Source of the DNA: Actinomycetota bacterium
GTDB lineage: Bacteria; Actinomycetota; Actinomycetes; Propionibacteriales; Nocardioidaceae
Length of the DNA: 64,000 nucleotides
Reading direction: 5' to 3'
Assembly: GCA_009701885.1 (NCBI GenBank)
Contig: WLJH01000001.1
Location: forward strand, 230,271 to 294,270
The notes beneath the pieces were generated by a model that was not told where the DNA came from, searched no databases, and was given only the letters and a program-made list of their open reading frames with translations. The number at the start of each line of letters is the position of its first letter. Position 1 is the first letter of the stretch. The translations under genes were made by a program, and so were the position numbers. Positions 12,646 to 22,352 of the stretch are shown piece after piece.

Positions 12646-14154
12646 ATGAGCGTGCGCCGGGTGATGGGGACCGAGGTCGAGTACGGCATCTCGGTCCAGG
12701 GCCAGCCCACCGCCAACCCCATGGTCGCCTCCTCACAGGTCGTCAACGCCTACGCCTCGGCGACGCTGAAGGCGCGCCGGGCGCGGTGGGACTTCGAGGA
12801 GGAGTCGCCGCTGCGCGACGCCCGTGGGTTCGACATGAGCCGCCAGGTCGCCGACCCCAGCCAGCTGACCGACGAGGACCTCGGCCTGGCCAACGTCATC
12901 CTCACCAACGGCGCGCGGCTCTACGTCGACCACGCGCACCCGGAGTTCTCCACCCCCGAGGTCACCACCCCGCTCGACATCGTGCGGTGGGACAAGGCGG
13001 GGGAGCAGGTGATGCTCGACGCCCAGCGTCGCGCCGCCGCCCTGCCGGGCGGGCAGCCGATCCTGATGTACAAGAACAACACCGACGGCAAGGGCGCCTC
13101 CTACGGCGCCCACGAGAACTACCTCATGCGGCGCTCGACTCCCTTCGCCGACATCGTCAAGCACCTCACGCCGTTCTTCGTCAGCCGCCAGGTCGTGTGC
13201 GGCGCCGGCCGGGTCGGCATCGGCCAGGACGGCCGCGACCACGGCTACCAGATCAGCCAGCGCGCGGACTTCTTCGAGGTCGAGGTCGGCCTCGAGACCA
13301 CGCTGAAGCGTCCGATCATCAACACCCGCGACGAGCCGCACGCCGACCCCGAGAAGTACCGCCGCCTCCACGTGATCATCGGCGACGCCAACCTCGCGGA
13401 GGTCTCCACCTACCTCAAGGTCGGCACCACGTCGCTGGTACTGGCGATGATCGAGGAGCGGTTCATCTCCGTCGACCTCACCGTCGACGGGCCGGTCTCC
13501 GCGCTGCGGGCGGTCTCCCACGACCCGACGCTGCGCCAGGCCGTCACCCTGCGCGACGGCCGGAAGCTGACCGCGGTCCAGCTGCAGCTGGAGTACCTCG
13601 ACCTGGCGAGGAAGTACGTCGAGGACAGGTACGGCGCGGACGCCGACGACCAGACCCTCGACGTGCTCGCGCGGTGGGAGTCGGTGCTCGACCGGCTCGA
13701 GCGCGACCCCATGTCGCTGGCCGGCGAGCTGGACTGGGTGGCGAAGCTGAAGCTGCTCGAGCAGTACCGCCAGCGCGACGGCCTCGAGTGGGACGACGCC
13801 AAGCTCCAGCTCATCGACCTCCAGTACTCCGACATCCGCCCCGAGAAGGGGCTCTACCACCGGCTCGTGAAGGCCGGCCGGATCGAGCGGCTGCTGCCCG
13901 AGGAGTCCGTGGAGCGCGCGATGCACGAGCCGCCCACCGACACCCGGGCCTACTTCCGCGGCCGCTGCCTGGAGCAGTTCCCCGACGCCGTCGCCGCAGC
14001 GTCCTGGGACTCCGTGATCCTCGACCTGCCCGGCCGCGAGTCGCTGCAGCGGGTGCCGACCATCGACCCGCTGCGGGGCTCCGAGGCCCACGTCGGGGAG
14101 CTCTTAGACCGGTGCACCAGCGCCGAGGAGCTCTTCGTCGCCCTCACCGGCTGA
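12646..14154 (+). CDS. dop: Deamidase/depupylase of Pup
   Basis: 502 residues, a carboxylate-amine ligase fold. Dop converts the C-terminal Gln of Pup to Glu before ligation and also removes Pup from tagged proteins. The N-terminal GTEVEYGIS and the nucleotide-site stretch [17 protein letters not shown] are the family signature; the Asp after GARLYV corresponds to the essential Dop aspartate. The insert around residues 40-65 (rich in Arg, Glu and Asp, before [10 protein letters not shown]) is the Dop-loop that PafA lacks. Pup ends in GGQ, so Dop is required here. The gene lies immediately upstream of pup. Confidence 0.97.
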   Translation: MSVRRVMGTEVEYGISVQGQPTANPMVASSQVVNAYASATLKARRARWDFEEESPLRDARGFDMSRQVADPSQLTDEDLGLANVILTNGARLYVDHAHPEFSTPEVTTPLDIVRWDKAGEQVMLDAQRRAAALPGGQPILMYKNNTDGKGASYGAHENYLMRRSTPFADIVKHLTPFFVSRQVVCGAGRVGIGQDGRDHGYQISQRADFFEVEVGLETTLKRPIINTRDEPHADPEKYRRLHVIIGDANLAEVSTYLKVGTTSLVLAMIEERFISVDLTVDGPVSALRAVSHDPTLRQAVTLRDGRKLTAVQLQLEYLDLARKYVEDRYGADADDQTLDVLARWESVLDRLERDPMSLAGELDWVAKLKLLEQYRQRDGLEWDDAKLQLIDLQYSDIRPEKGLYHRLVKAGRIERLLPEESVERAMHEPPTDTRAYFRGRCLEQFPDAVAAASWDSVILDLPGRESLQRVPTIDPLRGSEAHVGELLDRCTSAEELFVALTG

Positions 14155-14156
14155 CT

Positions 14157-14222
14157 GCCGAGCGGTCACTTTCGCACCGCCGAGCGGTCACTTCCGCACC
14201 GCCGAGCGGTCACTTCCGCGCC
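14157..14222 (+). repeat. Three tandem 22-base repeats between dop and pup
   Basis: Three head-to-tail copies start at 14157, 14179 and 14201. Each opens with GCCGAGCGGTCACTT, and they differ at only two positions. They end 20 bases before the pup -10 element, so they sit where an upstream regulatory protein would bind. Confidence 0.9.
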
Positions 14223-14241
14223 CTCACCTCGGTGGTGTCGC

Positions 14242-14247
14242 TAGGGT
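14242..14247 (+). promoter_or_regulatory. -10 element for pup
   Basis: TAGGGT, 7-base spacer, ATG at 14255. The spacer also contains GGAGG, so both leaderless and leadered initiation are possible. Confidence 0.55.
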
Positions 14248-14254
14248 CGGAGGC

Positions 14255-14452
14255 ATGGCACAGGAGCAGAAGCAGCCGCGGCGCAACTCCGAGAACGAGG
14301 AGGCCGTCGAGACGGCCCCGGAGACCGACGTCGCGGAGCGCAAGGAAGCCCTCGACAGCGAGGTCGACGACATCCTCGACGAGATCGACGACGTGCTGGA
14401 GTCCAACGCCGAGGACTTCGTGAAGTCCTTCATCCAGAAGGGCGGGCAGTGA
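14255..14452 (+). CDS. pup: Prokaryotic ubiquitin-like protein Pup
   Basis: 65 residues, highly acidic and disordered in composition, with the conserved helical C-terminal half ([20 protein letters not shown]) that binds the Mpa coiled coil. It ends in GGQ, the form that Dop must deamidate to GGE before PafA joins it to lysines of target proteins. The stop overlaps the prcB start by four bases (GTGA). Confidence 0.98.
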   Translation: MAQEQKQPRRNSENEEAVETAPETDVAERKEALDSEVDDILDEIDDVLESNAEDFVKSFIQKGGQ

Positions 14453-15312
14453 GCTTGAGCGACCCGCGCCTGCCCGCGTCGTTCCTCCAGCCCGGCTCCT
14501 CCTCCTTCAGCGACTTCCTCGCAGCCCAGGCCCCGGACCTGCTGCCGGGGCGTCGCACGGTGCCGCAGGGCAACGCCGCCGACCTCGCGCCGCACGGTAC
14601 GACGATCGTCGCGGTGACCTTCCCCGGCGGCGTGCTGCTGGCCGGTGACCGCCGCGCGACCATGGGCAACATCATCGCCAGCCGCGACATCGAGAAGGTG
14701 TTCCCGACCGACGAGTTCTCCGCGGCCGGCATCGCCGGCACCGCGGGCCTGGCCATCGAGCTCGTGCGGCTCTTCCAGACCGAGCTGGAGCACTACGAGA
14801 AGATCGAGGGCATCACCCTCTCGCTCGACGGCAAGGCCAACCGGCTCTCCACGATCATCCGGGGCAACCTCGGGATGGCCATGCAGGGCCTGGCCGTCGT
14901 CCCGCTCTTCGCCGGCTACGACCACGACCGCGTCGGCGGCCGGATCTTCTCCTACGACGTCACGGGCGGGCGCTACGAGGAGACCGGCTACCACGCCGTC
15001 GGCTCCGGCTCGCTCTTCGCCCGCGGCTCGCTGAAGAAGCTCTACCGCGCCGACCTCTCGCAGGACGACGCGGTCACCGTGGCCCTCGAGGCGCTCTACG
15101 ACGCCGCCGACGACGACTCCGCCACGGGTGGCCCGGACGTCACCCGACGGATCTTCCCCATCGTCCACGTCATCACCGCCGACGGGGGGCAGCGGCTGAC
15201 CCAGGAGGTCATCGGCGAGCTCGCGGAGCAGGTCGTCGCGGGCCGGATGAACCGGCCCGGCGGGCCGCACGCCCCCCTGAACCCGGGTCGGACCGAGGGA
15301 GGTCAGGCATGA
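14449..15312 (+). CDS. prcB: 20S proteasome beta subunit
   Basis: 287 residues from a GTG that overlaps the pup stop. A propeptide of 50 residues precedes HG-TTIVAV; autocleavage after Gly50 would expose Thr51 as the catalytic nucleophile. The core contains GDRRATMGN and the [14 protein letters not shown] segment typical of bacterial beta subunits. It assembles with PrcA into the 28-subunit core. Stop and prcA start overlap (ATGA), so stoichiometric co-translation is likely. Confidence 0.97.
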   Translation: MSLSDPRLPASFLQPGSSSFSDFLAAQAPDLLPGRRTVPQGNAADLAPHGTTIVAVTFPGGVLLAGDRRATMGNIIASRDIEKVFPTDEFSAAGIAGTAGLAIELVRLFQTELEHYEKIEGITLSLDGKANRLSTIIRGNLGMAMQGLAVVPLFAGYDHDRVGGRIFSYDVTGGRYEETGYHAVGSGSLFARGSLKKLYRADLSQDDAVTVALEALYDAADDDSATGGPDVTRRIFPIVHVITADGGQRLTQEVIGELAEQVVAGRMNRPGGPHAPLNPGRTEGGQA

Positions 15313-16091
15313 GCACCCCGTTCTACGTCTCGCCCGAGCAGCTGATGAAGGACCGGGCGGACTTCGCGCGCAAGGGCATCGCGCGCGGCCGCTCGGTCGT
15401 GGCGGTGCAGTACGCCGACGGCGTGCTCTTCGCCTCCGAGAACCCCTCCCAGGCGCTGCACAAGGTCTCGGAGATCTACGACCGGATCGCCTTCGCAGCC
15501 GTCGGTCGCTACAACGAGTTCGAGAACCTCCGCATCGCCGGGGTCCGGCTGGCCGACATGCGCGGCTACGCCTACGACCGCCGCGACGTCACCGGTCGCG
15601 GCCTGGCCAACGCCTACGCCCAGACCCTCGGCACGATCTTCTCCTCGGGCGGCGAGAAGCCCTACGAGGTCGAGATCTTCGTCGCCGAGATCGGTGCCGC
15701 CGCCGCGGACGACCAGATCTACCGCCTCACCTACGACGGGCAGGTGGCCGACGAGCACGGCTACGCCGTCATGGGTGGCGCGGCGGAGGTCGTCGCGGCC
15801 TACCTGAGAGACCACTACACCGAGGGCTCCTCGCTCGAGGACGCGCTGCGCCTGGCCGTGGCGGCGCTGGGCCACACCGAGTCCGAGGACCGGGTCATCC
15901 CCGCCGAGGACCTCGAGGTCGCGGTGCTCGACCGCACCCGGGTGCAGCCACGCAAGTTCACCCGGCTCCGGCCCGAGCGGCTCGAGACCGTGCTCGGCCC
16001 GCGCGAGCCGGCTCCCGCGGCGGCCGGCGCCGACGTACCTCCTGCGGAGCAGGCGGGGGGCGACGAGCCGCCGGTGGCCCCGCCCGGCTGA
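15309..16091 (+). CDS. prcA: 20S proteasome alpha subunit
   Basis: 260 residues. The N-terminal gate segment reads [22 protein letters not shown], followed by the alpha-type fold ([32 protein letters not shown]). There is no catalytic Thr, as expected. The last 35 residues are Pro- and Ala-rich and probably flexible. The start overlaps the prcB stop. Mpa's GQYL tail should insert into the pockets of this ring. Confidence 0.97.
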   Translation: MSTPFYVSPEQLMKDRADFARKGIARGRSVVAVQYADGVLFASENPSQALHKVSEIYDRIAFAAVGRYNEFENLRIAGVRLADMRGYAYDRRDVTGRGLANAYAQTLGTIFSSGGEKPYEVEIFVAEIGAAAADDQIYRLTYDGQVADEHGYAVMGGAAEVVAAYLRDHYTEGSSLEDALRLAVAALGHTESEDRVIPAEDLEVAVLDRTRVQPRKFTRLRPERLETVLGPREPAPAAAGADVPPAEQAGGDEPPVAPPG

Positions 16092-16156
16092 CACCGGCAC
16101 CTGACGGCAGGGGTCACCCCGGGCGCCAAACGCGTCCGGGGCGACCGCCCGACCCG

Positions 16157-16162
16157 TAGTGT
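16157..16162 (+). promoter_or_regulatory. Leaderless -10 element for pafA
   Basis: TAGTGT, 6-base spacer, then the ATG at 16169. Confidence 0.6.
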
Positions 16163-16168
16163 TCTGGC

Positions 16169-17530
16169 ATGGACCGTCGGATCTTCGGGATCGAGAACGA
16201 GTACGGCGTCACGTGCACGTTCAAGGGTCAGCGCCGGCTCAGCCCCGACGAGGTGGCGCGCTACCTCTTCCGCAAGGTCGTGAGCTGGGGCCGCAGCAGC
16301 AACGTCTTCCTGCGCAACGGCGCGCGGCTCTACCTGGACGTGGGCAGCCACCCGGAGTACGCCACGCCCGAGTGCGACGACATCGTCGACCTCGTCACCC
16401 ACGACAAGGCGGGGGAGCGGATCCTCGAGGGGCTGCTGCTCGACGCCGAGCAGCGGCTGCACGACGAGGGCATCGCCGGTGAGATCTACCTGTTCAAGAA
16501 CAACACCGATTCCGCCGGCAACTCCTACGGCTGCCACGAGAACTACCTCGTCTCGCGCAACGGTGAGTTCAGCAAGCTCGCCGACGTCCTCATCCCGTTC
16601 CTGGTGACCCGGCAGATCATCGTCGGCGCCGGCAAGGTCACCCAGACCCCGCGCGGCGCCGGCTACAGCGTCAGCCAGCGCGCCGAGCACATCTGGGAGG
16701 GCGTGAGCAGCGCCACCACGCGCAGCCGCCCGATCATCAACACCCGCGACGAGCCGCACGCCGACGCCGAGAAGTACCGCCGCCTGCACGTGATCGTCGG
16801 CGACTCCAACATGAGCGAGACGACCACGCTGCTCAAGGTGGCCTCCGCCGACCTGGTGCTGCGGATGATCGAGGAGGGCGTGGTGATGCGCGACCTCACC
16901 ATGGAGAACCCCATCCGCGCCATCCGCGAGATCAGCCACGACACGACCGGTCGCCGCAAGGTCCGCCTTGCCAACGGTCGCGAGGCCAGCGCGCTGGAGA
17001 TCCAAAGCGAGTACCTCTCCAAGGCGCGCGACTTCGTCGACCGTCGCCAGATCTCCACCCCGGTCATCGAGCAGGCGCTGGACCTGTGGGAGCGCGGGCT
17101 GAAGGCCGTGGAGTCCGACGACCTCGGGCTGGTCGACAAGGAGATCGACTGGGTCATCAAGTGGAAGCTGATCGACGCCTACCGCGCCAAGCACGGCCTG
17201 CCCCTGGGCCACGCGCGCATCGCCCAGCTGGACCTGGCCTACCACGACATCCACCGCGGCCGCGGCCTCTACTACCTGCTGGAGAAGCGCGGCCTGGTCA
17301 CCCGGGTCACCAGCGACCTGAAGACCTTCGAGGCCAAGTCCGTGCCGCCGCAGGACACCCGGGCCCGGCTGCGCGGGGAGTTCATCCGCAAGGCCCAGGA
17401 GCGCCGCCGCGACTTCACCGTCGACTGGGTGCACCTCAAGCTCAACGACCAGGCCCAGCGCACCGTCCTGTGCAAGGACCCCTTCCGCGCGTACGACGAG
17501 CGGGTGCAGCGGCTCATCGACAGCATGTGA
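16169..17530 (+). CDS. pafA: Pup-protein ligase
   Basis: 453 residues, paralogous to Dop. PafA uses ATP to join the C-terminal Glu of Pup to lysine side chains of substrates. Signature segments are [12 protein letters not shown] at the N-terminus and [18 protein letters not shown], with the catalytic Asp after GARLYL. The Dop-loop insertion is missing, which separates it from Dop. It has its own leaderless-type promoter and lies 77 bases behind prcA. Confidence 0.97.
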   Translation: MDRRIFGIENEYGVTCTFKGQRRLSPDEVARYLFRKVVSWGRSSNVFLRNGARLYLDVGSHPEYATPECDDIVDLVTHDKAGERILEGLLLDAEQRLHDEGIAGEIYLFKNNTDSAGNSYGCHENYLVSRNGEFSKLADVLIPFLVTRQIIVGAGKVTQTPRGAGYSVSQRAEHIWEGVSSATTRSRPIINTRDEPHADAEKYRRLHVIVGDSNMSETTTLLKVASADLVLRMIEEGVVMRDLTMENPIRAIREISHDTTGRRKVRLANGREASALEIQSEYLSKARDFVDRRQISTPVIEQALDLWERGLKAVESDDLGLVDKEIDWVIKWKLIDAYRAKHGLPLGHARIAQLDLAYHDIHRGRGLYYLLEKRGLVTRVTSDLKTFEAKSVPPQDTRARLRGEFIRKAQERRRDFTVDWVHLKLNDQAQRTVLCKDPFRAYDERVQRLIDSM

Positions 17531-17532
17531 CG

Positions 17533-17538
17533 TAGGGT
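17533..17538 (+). promoter_or_regulatory. Probable -10 element for the FKBP lipoprotein gene
   Basis: TAGGGT 36 bases upstream of the chosen GTG. The leader would contain the GAAGGA ribosome binding site. Confidence 0.45.
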
Positions 17539-17573
17539 TCCGGTTGCTCTGCTGCCCTCCCGAAGGAATCCCG

Positions 17574-18650
17574 GTGCCTCGACGCGTACGCCGACCGCTG
17601 GCCCTGCTGGTCGCCCCCGCCCTGCTCCTCCCTGCCCTGGCCGCCTGCGGCTCGGACGAGGACGACGGCTCCGGCGCGGGCCTGGCCGAGGTGGAGATCA
17701 CCGGCGACGTGGGGGAGCCCCCGGTCGTGGAGTGGCCCGAGGACTACAGCGCCGGTGAGGCGGAGTCCGAGACGCTCGTGACCGGCGACGGCCCCGAGAT
17801 CCCCGAGGACGGCACCGCGCTGGTCCACTACTGGATCGGCAACGGCTTCGACCAGTCCGAGGCGCTGTCGACGTACACCGCGCTGCCCGAGGCGCTCGAC
17901 CTCTCCAACGCCGAGCTGCCCGAGGCCCTCACCGACCCGGTGGTCGGCGCGACGGTCGGTTCGCGCGTCGTCACCAGCGTCTCCGCCGAGGAGGTGTTCG
18001 GTGAGATCGGCAACCCGACCATCGGGGTCTCCAACGCCGACCCGCTGCTGATCGTCGTCGACGTGCTCGGCCCCACCCCGATCGAGGAGCCCTTCGTCGA
18101 GGAGGGCACCGGCTTCGCCCCCGACCTGGTCCTCGGCGAGGACGGCCGCCCCGAGGCGATGCGCTTCATGGGGCGTCCGCAGCCGACCGGCCAGCTCCAG
18201 GTGCAGACCCTGGTCGAGGGTGACGGCGAGAAGATCAAGGCCTCCGACGTGGTGATGGTCGACTACCTCGGCCAGGTCTACGCCAAGCCCAAGCCCTTCG
18301 ACACCAGCTTCGACGGCCAGCCGCTCGTGCAGAGCCTCTCCGGCCTGGTCGAGGGCTGGCAGCAGGCGCTGGTCGGCAAGACCGTCGGCAGCCGGGTCGT
18401 CATCGCCGTCCCGCCGCGCCTGGGCTACGGCGCCGAGGGCAACGAGGGCGCCAAGATCAGCGGCACCGACACGATCTACTTCGTCATCGACGTCCTGGGC
18501 CGCGCACCCGAGCCGGTCGCCCCGGAGCCCGCCGAGGACGAGTCGCCGTCGGCCAGCCCGTCCGGCAGCCCGTCGGCCGAGGTGTCGCCGACCGACGACG
18601 CGACCCCGTCGCCGGCGGTCAGCGAGAGCCCCTCGGACGAGGAGTCCTGA
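17574..18650 (+). CDS. FKBP-type peptidyl-prolyl isomerase lipoprotein
   Basis: 358 residues from a GTG preceded by GAAGGA. A lipoprotein signal peptide (arginine-rich start, hydrophobic core, lipobox LAAC) places it on the outer face of the membrane. Two FKBP-like domains follow. The first (about 65-170) is degenerate. The second (about 200-310) keeps VMVDYLGQVY, FDTSF, LVEGWQQALVG and the C-terminal strand DTIYFVIDVLG. The last 45 residues are a Ser/Pro/Asp-rich tail. It probably folds exported proteins. It lies within the paf operon but is not a known part of pupylation. Confidence 0.9.
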   Translation: MPRRVRRPLALLVAPALLLPALAACGSDEDDGSGAGLAEVEITGDVGEPPVVEWPEDYSAGEAESETLVTGDGPEIPEDGTALVHYWIGNGFDQSEALSTYTALPEALDLSNAELPEALTDPVVGATVGSRVVTSVSAEEVFGEIGNPTIGVSNADPLLIVVDVLGPTPIEEPFVEEGTGFAPDLVLGEDGRPEAMRFMGRPQPTGQLQVQTLVEGDGEKIKASDVVMVDYLGQVYAKPKPFDTSFDGQPLVQSLSGLVEGWQQALVGKTVGSRVVIAVPPRLGYGAEGNEGAKISGTDTIYFVIDVLGRAPEPVAPEPAEDESPSASPSGSPSAEVSPTDDATPSPAVSESPSDEES

Positions 18651-18657
18651 CCCGCAG

Positions 18658-19629
18658 ATGAGCGTCCGCAAGAGCGAGCGGCTGATGAACCTGCTCATCA
18701 TGCTGCTCGTCCAGCGGCACTACGTCCCCAAGGGGCGCATCCGGGAGATGATCTACCCCGGATCCTCCGACGAGGCGTTCGAGAAGATGTTCGAGCGCGA
18801 CAAGGACGAGCTGCGCAGCCTCGGGGTGCCGGTCGAGATCGGCCAGATCGACGCCTACTTCGACGACGAGCCCGGCTACCGCATCCGTCCCGACGACCTC
18901 GCGCTGCCCGACATCGACCTCACCCCCGACGAGGCGTCGGTGATCGGCCTGGCGACGCGCGTGTGGCAGCACGCCAAGCTCGCCGAGGCGACCACCGACG
19001 CGGTCCGCAAGCTCACCGCCCTCGGGGTCCCGGTCGACACCGCCGCACTCGACATCGTCGAGCCCCGGCTGGCCGCCGAGGAGCCCGCCTTCGACGTCTT
19101 CTGGGAGGCGGTGCAGGAGCGCCGTCCGGTGGCCTTCGACTACCGCACCGCCCAGGGCACCGAGACCACCACCCGGCACCTGCAGCCCTGGGGCGTCACC
19201 CGCTACGCCGGGCGCTGGTACGTCGTGGGCCTCGACACCGACCGCGGCGAGGAGCGGGTCTTCCGGCTCTCCCGCGTGCAGGGCGAGGCGCGTCCCGACG
19301 GTCCGCCCGCGGCGTACGACGTGCCGCCGGGCACCGACGTCTCGGCGCTCGCCCGACGGCTCGCGCCCCAGCCCGTGCACCAGCAGGCCTCGCTGCTCGT
19401 GCGGCGCGGGGCCGGCGTGCTGCTGCGCCGTGGCGCCGACAGCGTCGAGGAGGACGTCCCCGGCCCGGACGACCGCACCCGCTGGGACCGCGTCCGCGTG
19501 ACCCGGGAGTCCCAGGGCCTGGTCGAGGAGGTGCTGACCCACGGCGACGCCGTCCTCGTGGAGGAGCCGGCCACCCTCCGCGCGGAGGTCGTACGCCGGC
19601 TCCGGGCCGTCGTGGGGGAGTCCGCATGA
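18658..19629 (+). CDS. pafB: WYL-domain transcription regulator PafB
   Basis: 323 residues. An N-terminal winged helix (KSERLMNLLIMLLVQRHYVPKGRIREMI) is followed by a WYL domain, with RYAGRWYVVGLDTDRGEERVFRLSR as the ligand-sensing strand pair. PafB pairs with PafC to activate DNA-damage genes in mycobacteria in a LexA-independent way. The start lies just behind the FKBP stop and the stop overlaps pafC (ATGA), so the two are made together. Confidence 0.95.
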   Translation: MSVRKSERLMNLLIMLLVQRHYVPKGRIREMIYPGSSDEAFEKMFERDKDELRSLGVPVEIGQIDAYFDDEPGYRIRPDDLALPDIDLTPDEASVIGLATRVWQHAKLAEATTDAVRKLTALGVPVDTAALDIVEPRLAAEEPAFDVFWEAVQERRPVAFDYRTAQGTETTTRHLQPWGVTRYAGRWYVVGLDTDRGEERVFRLSRVQGEARPDGPPAAYDVPPGTDVSALARRLAPQPVHQQASLLVRRGAGVLLRRGADSVEEDVPGPDDRTRWDRVRVTRESQGLVEEVLTHGDAVLVEEPATLRAEVVRRLRAVVGESA

Positions 19630-20672
19630 GCCCCGCCGGACCGACCTCCGCCGCTCCCGGCCCCGGGGCTCGCGACCAGGTGGCGCGGCTGCTCATGCTC
19701 GTGCCCTACCTCCACGCCCGCGGGACCGTGCACCTCGACGAGGCCGCCCGCACCCTCGGGACCACCCCGAAGCAGCTGCTCAAGGACCTCAAGGTCCTGC
19801 TCATGTGCGGCCTGCCCGGTGGCTACCCGGACGACCTGATCGACGTCGACCTCGACGCGCTCGAGGAGCCCGAGGGTGACGGGGTCATCCGGGTCTCGAA
19901 CGCCGACTACCTCGCCCGGCCGCTGCGGCTGACGCCCACCGAGGCCAGCGCGGTCATCGTCGCCCTGCGCGCACTGCGCAACAGCGCGGGCACGACGCAC
20001 GGCACCCGGGAGGTGCTCGACCGTGCGCTCGCCAAGCTCGAGGCCGCCGCGGCCCACGGTGGCGTCGCCCAGATCGACCCGGGCCAGGGCGTCGAGGACG
20101 CCGACGTGGCCCTGCTGGCCCGCCGGCTGCAGGAGGCCGCCGACGCCGGGCGCCAGGTGCGCCTGCGCTACGTCGTGCCCAGCCGCGACGAGGAGACCGA
20201 GCGGGTCGTCGACCCGCACCGGGTCGTGCGCGCGCAGGAGGGGGGCCGAGCGGGTCAGGGGTACGCCTACCTCGACGCCTGGTGCCACCGCGCCGGCGCT
20301 CCGCGACTCTTCCGCCTGGACCGGGTCACCGAGGCCGCCGTCCTCGACACCCCCGTGGCCACCGAGCCTCCCGCGCCTCGCGACCTCGACGCCGGGCTGC
20401 TCGGTGAGGACGAGACCGTGCTGGTGACGCTGCTGCTGGACCACCAGGCGCGCTGGGTCGTCGACTACTACCCGGTCCTCGCGACCCGGGAGGTCTCCGA
20501 CGAGCGCCTCGAGGTCGACCTGCGGGTCGCCGACGTGCGCTGGCTCAACCGGCTGCTGCTCCGGCTCGCTCCGCACGCCAGCGTCGTGCGTCCTGCGGAG
20601 TTCACCGATTCTTTCCGCGCCGCAGCCCGATCCGCTCTCGGCCTCTACTCCGAACAACACGTAGACTCCTAG
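19626..20672 (+). CDS. pafC: WYL-domain transcription regulator PafC
   Basis: 348 residues from the ATG that overlaps the pafB stop. It has the same architecture as PafB: a winged helix around RDQVARLLMLVPYLHARG with a second helix TTPKQLLKDLKVL, then a WYL domain (AYLDAWCHRAGAPRLFRLDRV) and a C-terminal extension. It forms the PafBC heterodimeric activator of the DNA-damage response. It ends 10 bases before a hairpin that separates it from tatA. Confidence 0.95.
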   Translation: MSPAGPTSAAPGPGARDQVARLLMLVPYLHARGTVHLDEAARTLGTTPKQLLKDLKVLLMCGLPGGYPDDLIDVDLDALEEPEGDGVIRVSNADYLARPLRLTPTEASAVIVALRALRNSAGTTHGTREVLDRALAKLEAAAAHGGVAQIDPGQGVEDADVALLARRLQEAADAGRQVRLRYVVPSRDEETERVVDPHRVVRAQEGGRAGQGYAYLDAWCHRAGAPRLFRLDRVTEAAVLDTPVATEPPAPRDLDAGLLGEDETVLVTLLLDHQARWVVDYYPVLATREVSDERLEVDLRVADVRWLNRLLLRLAPHASVVRPAEFTDSFRAAARSALGLYSEQHVDS

Positions 20673-20681
20673 AAGTTCGAA

Positions 20682-20701
20682 GCGGAGCCGTCCGGCTCCG
20701 C
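20682..20701 (+). terminator. Hairpin between pafC and tatA
   Basis: Perfect 8-base stem (GCGGAGCC, loop GTCC, GGCTCCGC) with no T-run. It could end or attenuate the paf transcript ahead of tatA, or stabilise its 3' end. Confidence 0.45.
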
Positions 20702-20728
20702 ACCCTCGACCAGAAGGCAGTGCCTCGC

Positions 20729-21004
20729 ATGTACTCGCTGATCGCCATGCCCCAGGGCGCGGAGTGGCTCGTGATCCTCGCCATCGTCATCCTCGTCTTC
20801 GGCGCGGCCAAGCTCCCCGACCTCGCCCGCGGCACCGGTCAGGCACTGCGGATCTTCAAGGCCGAGACCAAGGGCCTCAAGGACGACGACAAGGACGACG
20901 AGGGCCCCGCGGCGCCGGCCGAGCTCCCGCCGACCTCGCTGGCCGAGGAGACCAAGGCGGACTCGCCCATCGTCGGCGAGCCCCACCCCGACCAGCGCGG
21001 CTAG
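20729..21004 (+). CDS. tatA: Twin-arginine translocase subunit TatA
   Basis: 91 residues from the ATG at 20729. A single N-terminal membrane helix (EWLVILAIVILVFGAAKLP) is followed by the amphipathic helix (DLARGTGQALRIFKAETKGL) and an acidic tail, the TatA plan. The ATG fits an AGAAGG site 11 bases upstream; a GTG at 20720 is too close to that site. It lies next to tatC, as in Rv2094c-Rv2093c. It forms the pore for folded proteins carrying RR signal peptides. Confidence 0.95.
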   Translation: MYSLIAMPQGAEWLVILAIVILVFGAAKLPDLARGTGQALRIFKAETKGLKDDDKDDEGPAAPAELPPTSLAEETKADSPIVGEPHPDQRG

Positions 21005-21010
21005 GCCCGG

Positions 21011-21850
21011 ATGGCCCGCATGGCGGGCGTCGTCGGCCTCTTCGTCGGCAAGCCCCACCACCCCGTCGGCCCCGACGGGCGGATGGCCCTCAGCGACCAC
21101 CTGCGCGAGCTCCGCGCCCGCATCCTCAAGGTCGCACTGACGGTCGTCGTCGCCCTCGCGGTCGCGCTGCTCTTCTTCGACCAGCTCTTCGACCTCGTCT
21201 ACGGCCCCTACGAGCAGGCCGTGGCGCGGCTGCCCGACCAGGAGACGCTGGCGACCACGAGCGGTGCCGGCGGCGGCCTGATGCTCTACCTCAAGCTCTG
21301 CGGCTTCGCGGCGCTCGTGGCGACGGCGCCGGTCTGGCTCTACCAGCTGTGGGCGTTCATCATGCCGGGGCTGCACCCGCACGAGAAGAAGTGGACGCGC
21401 ATCTTCGCCGCGATCGCCACACCGCTCTTCGCAGTCGGGATCTGGCTGGGCTACGTCACCCTGCCCAAGGGCCTGGAGATCCTCATCGGGTTCAACCCCG
21501 ACGGCATCACCAACATCTTGGAGTTCCAGGGCTACCTCCAGTTCTTCACCCGGACCCTCCTGGTCTTCGGCATCGCCTTCGAGATCCCCGTCTTCGTGGT
21601 GCTGCTCAACCTCGCCGGCGTGGTCAAGGGCCAGCAGCTCGCCGACCACCGCCCCTGGATCGTCATCGGCCTGTTCGTCTTCGCCGCGGTGGCCACCCCC
21701 TCGGCCGACCCGTTCACCATGACCTTCATGGCGGTGCCGATGGTGGTGCTCTTCTTCATCGCCGAGGTGATCGCCCGCTTCAACGACCGGCGCAAGGAGC
21801 GGAACAAGCCGTTCGCCGGGCTCTCGCCCGACGAGGCCTCCGTCCTGTGA
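21011..21850 (+). CDS. tatC: Twin-arginine translocase subunit TatC
   Basis: 279 residues with six membrane helices. The family signature is intact: MALSDHLRELRARI at the cytoplasmic N-terminus, the periplasmic loop before FIMPGLHPHEKK, and VATPSADPFTMTFMAVPMVVLFF. It binds the RR signal peptide and starts assembly with TatA. It lies 6 bases behind tatA. A 14-base sequence spanning its stop codon is duplicated directly downstream. Confidence 0.97.
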   Translation: MARMAGVVGLFVGKPHHPVGPDGRMALSDHLRELRARILKVALTVVVALAVALLFFDQLFDLVYGPYEQAVARLPDQETLATTSGAGGGLMLYLKLCGFAALVATAPVWLYQLWAFIMPGLHPHEKKWTRIFAAIATPLFAVGIWLGYVTLPKGLEILIGFNPDGITNILEFQGYLQFFTRTLLVFGIAFEIPVFVVLLNLAGVVKGQQLADHRPWIVIGLFVFAAVATPSADPFTMTFMAVPMVVLFFIAEVIARFNDRRKERNKPFAGLSPDEASVL

Positions 21851-21874
21851 GGCCCGTCCCGTGAGGCCCGTCCC

Positions 21875-22315
21875 GTGACGGGAGCACCCCCGCACCTCGA
21901 CGAGGTCGACCCGTTCGACCTGCCCGAGTGGCTCGGGACCGGTGAGGTCACCTGGACCTCGGAGTCGGGGCTGCGCTCGGGGCACCTCGTCTCCGGCCTG
22001 CTGTACGCCGCCGGGCACCCGGACCTCGCCTGCGACCTGCTGGCGGTGGACGAGGCGTTCCCGGTCCCGGTGGTCGACGACGCCACCCGCACCCGCGCGC
22101 ACCAGGCCTGGCGGCACGGCCAGGTGCTGTGCGTGCGCCACCCGGAGGCGGCGGAGGGCCGGCTGACCCTGGCCATCCCGGGCCGCGACATGACCGCGGG
22201 GCGCGTGCTCGACGCGGTGGCGCGGCTGTCCAAGGCCGTCGGCGCCTCCGCCGACGACTGGAGCGTCCTGCTGCGGATCGGCGAGGAGCGCGCGGCGAGC
22301 CGCCGGGGCCGCTGA
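21875..22315 (+). CDS. Conserved hypothetical protein
   Basis: 146 residues from a GTG 24 bases behind tatC. It starts with DEVDPFDLPEWLGTGEVTW and contains HLVSGLLYAAGHPDLACDLLAVDEAFP and RLSKAVGASADDWSVLLRIG. There are no membrane segments or catalytic motifs that I recognise. The arrangement between tatC and the lipid kinase suggests co-transcription with tat. The upstream 14-base direct repeat gives two candidate GTG starts (21861 is out of frame; 21875 is used). Confidence 0.65.
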   Translation: MTGAPPHLDEVDPFDLPEWLGTGEVTWTSESGLRSGHLVSGLLYAAGHPDLACDLLAVDEAFPVPVVDDATRTRAHQAWRHGQVLCVRHPEAAEGRLTLAIPGRDMTAGRVLDAVARLSKAVGASADDWSVLLRIGEERAASRRGR

Positions 22316-22339
22316 GCCTCGATCCGGGCCGAGGACCGC

Positions 22340-22345
22340 TAGTTT
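22340..22345 (+). promoter_or_regulatory. Leaderless -10 element for the lipid kinase gene
   Basis: TAGTTT, 7-base spacer, GTG at 22353. Confidence 0.55.
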
Positions 22346-22352
22346 CGACCTC

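Noticed and set aside
17544..17573. A TTG start for the FKBP lipoprotein at 17544
   Set aside because: It would add ten residues (LCCPPEGIPV) in front of a normal lipoprotein signal peptide. The GTG at 17574 has a GAAGGA site at the right distance.
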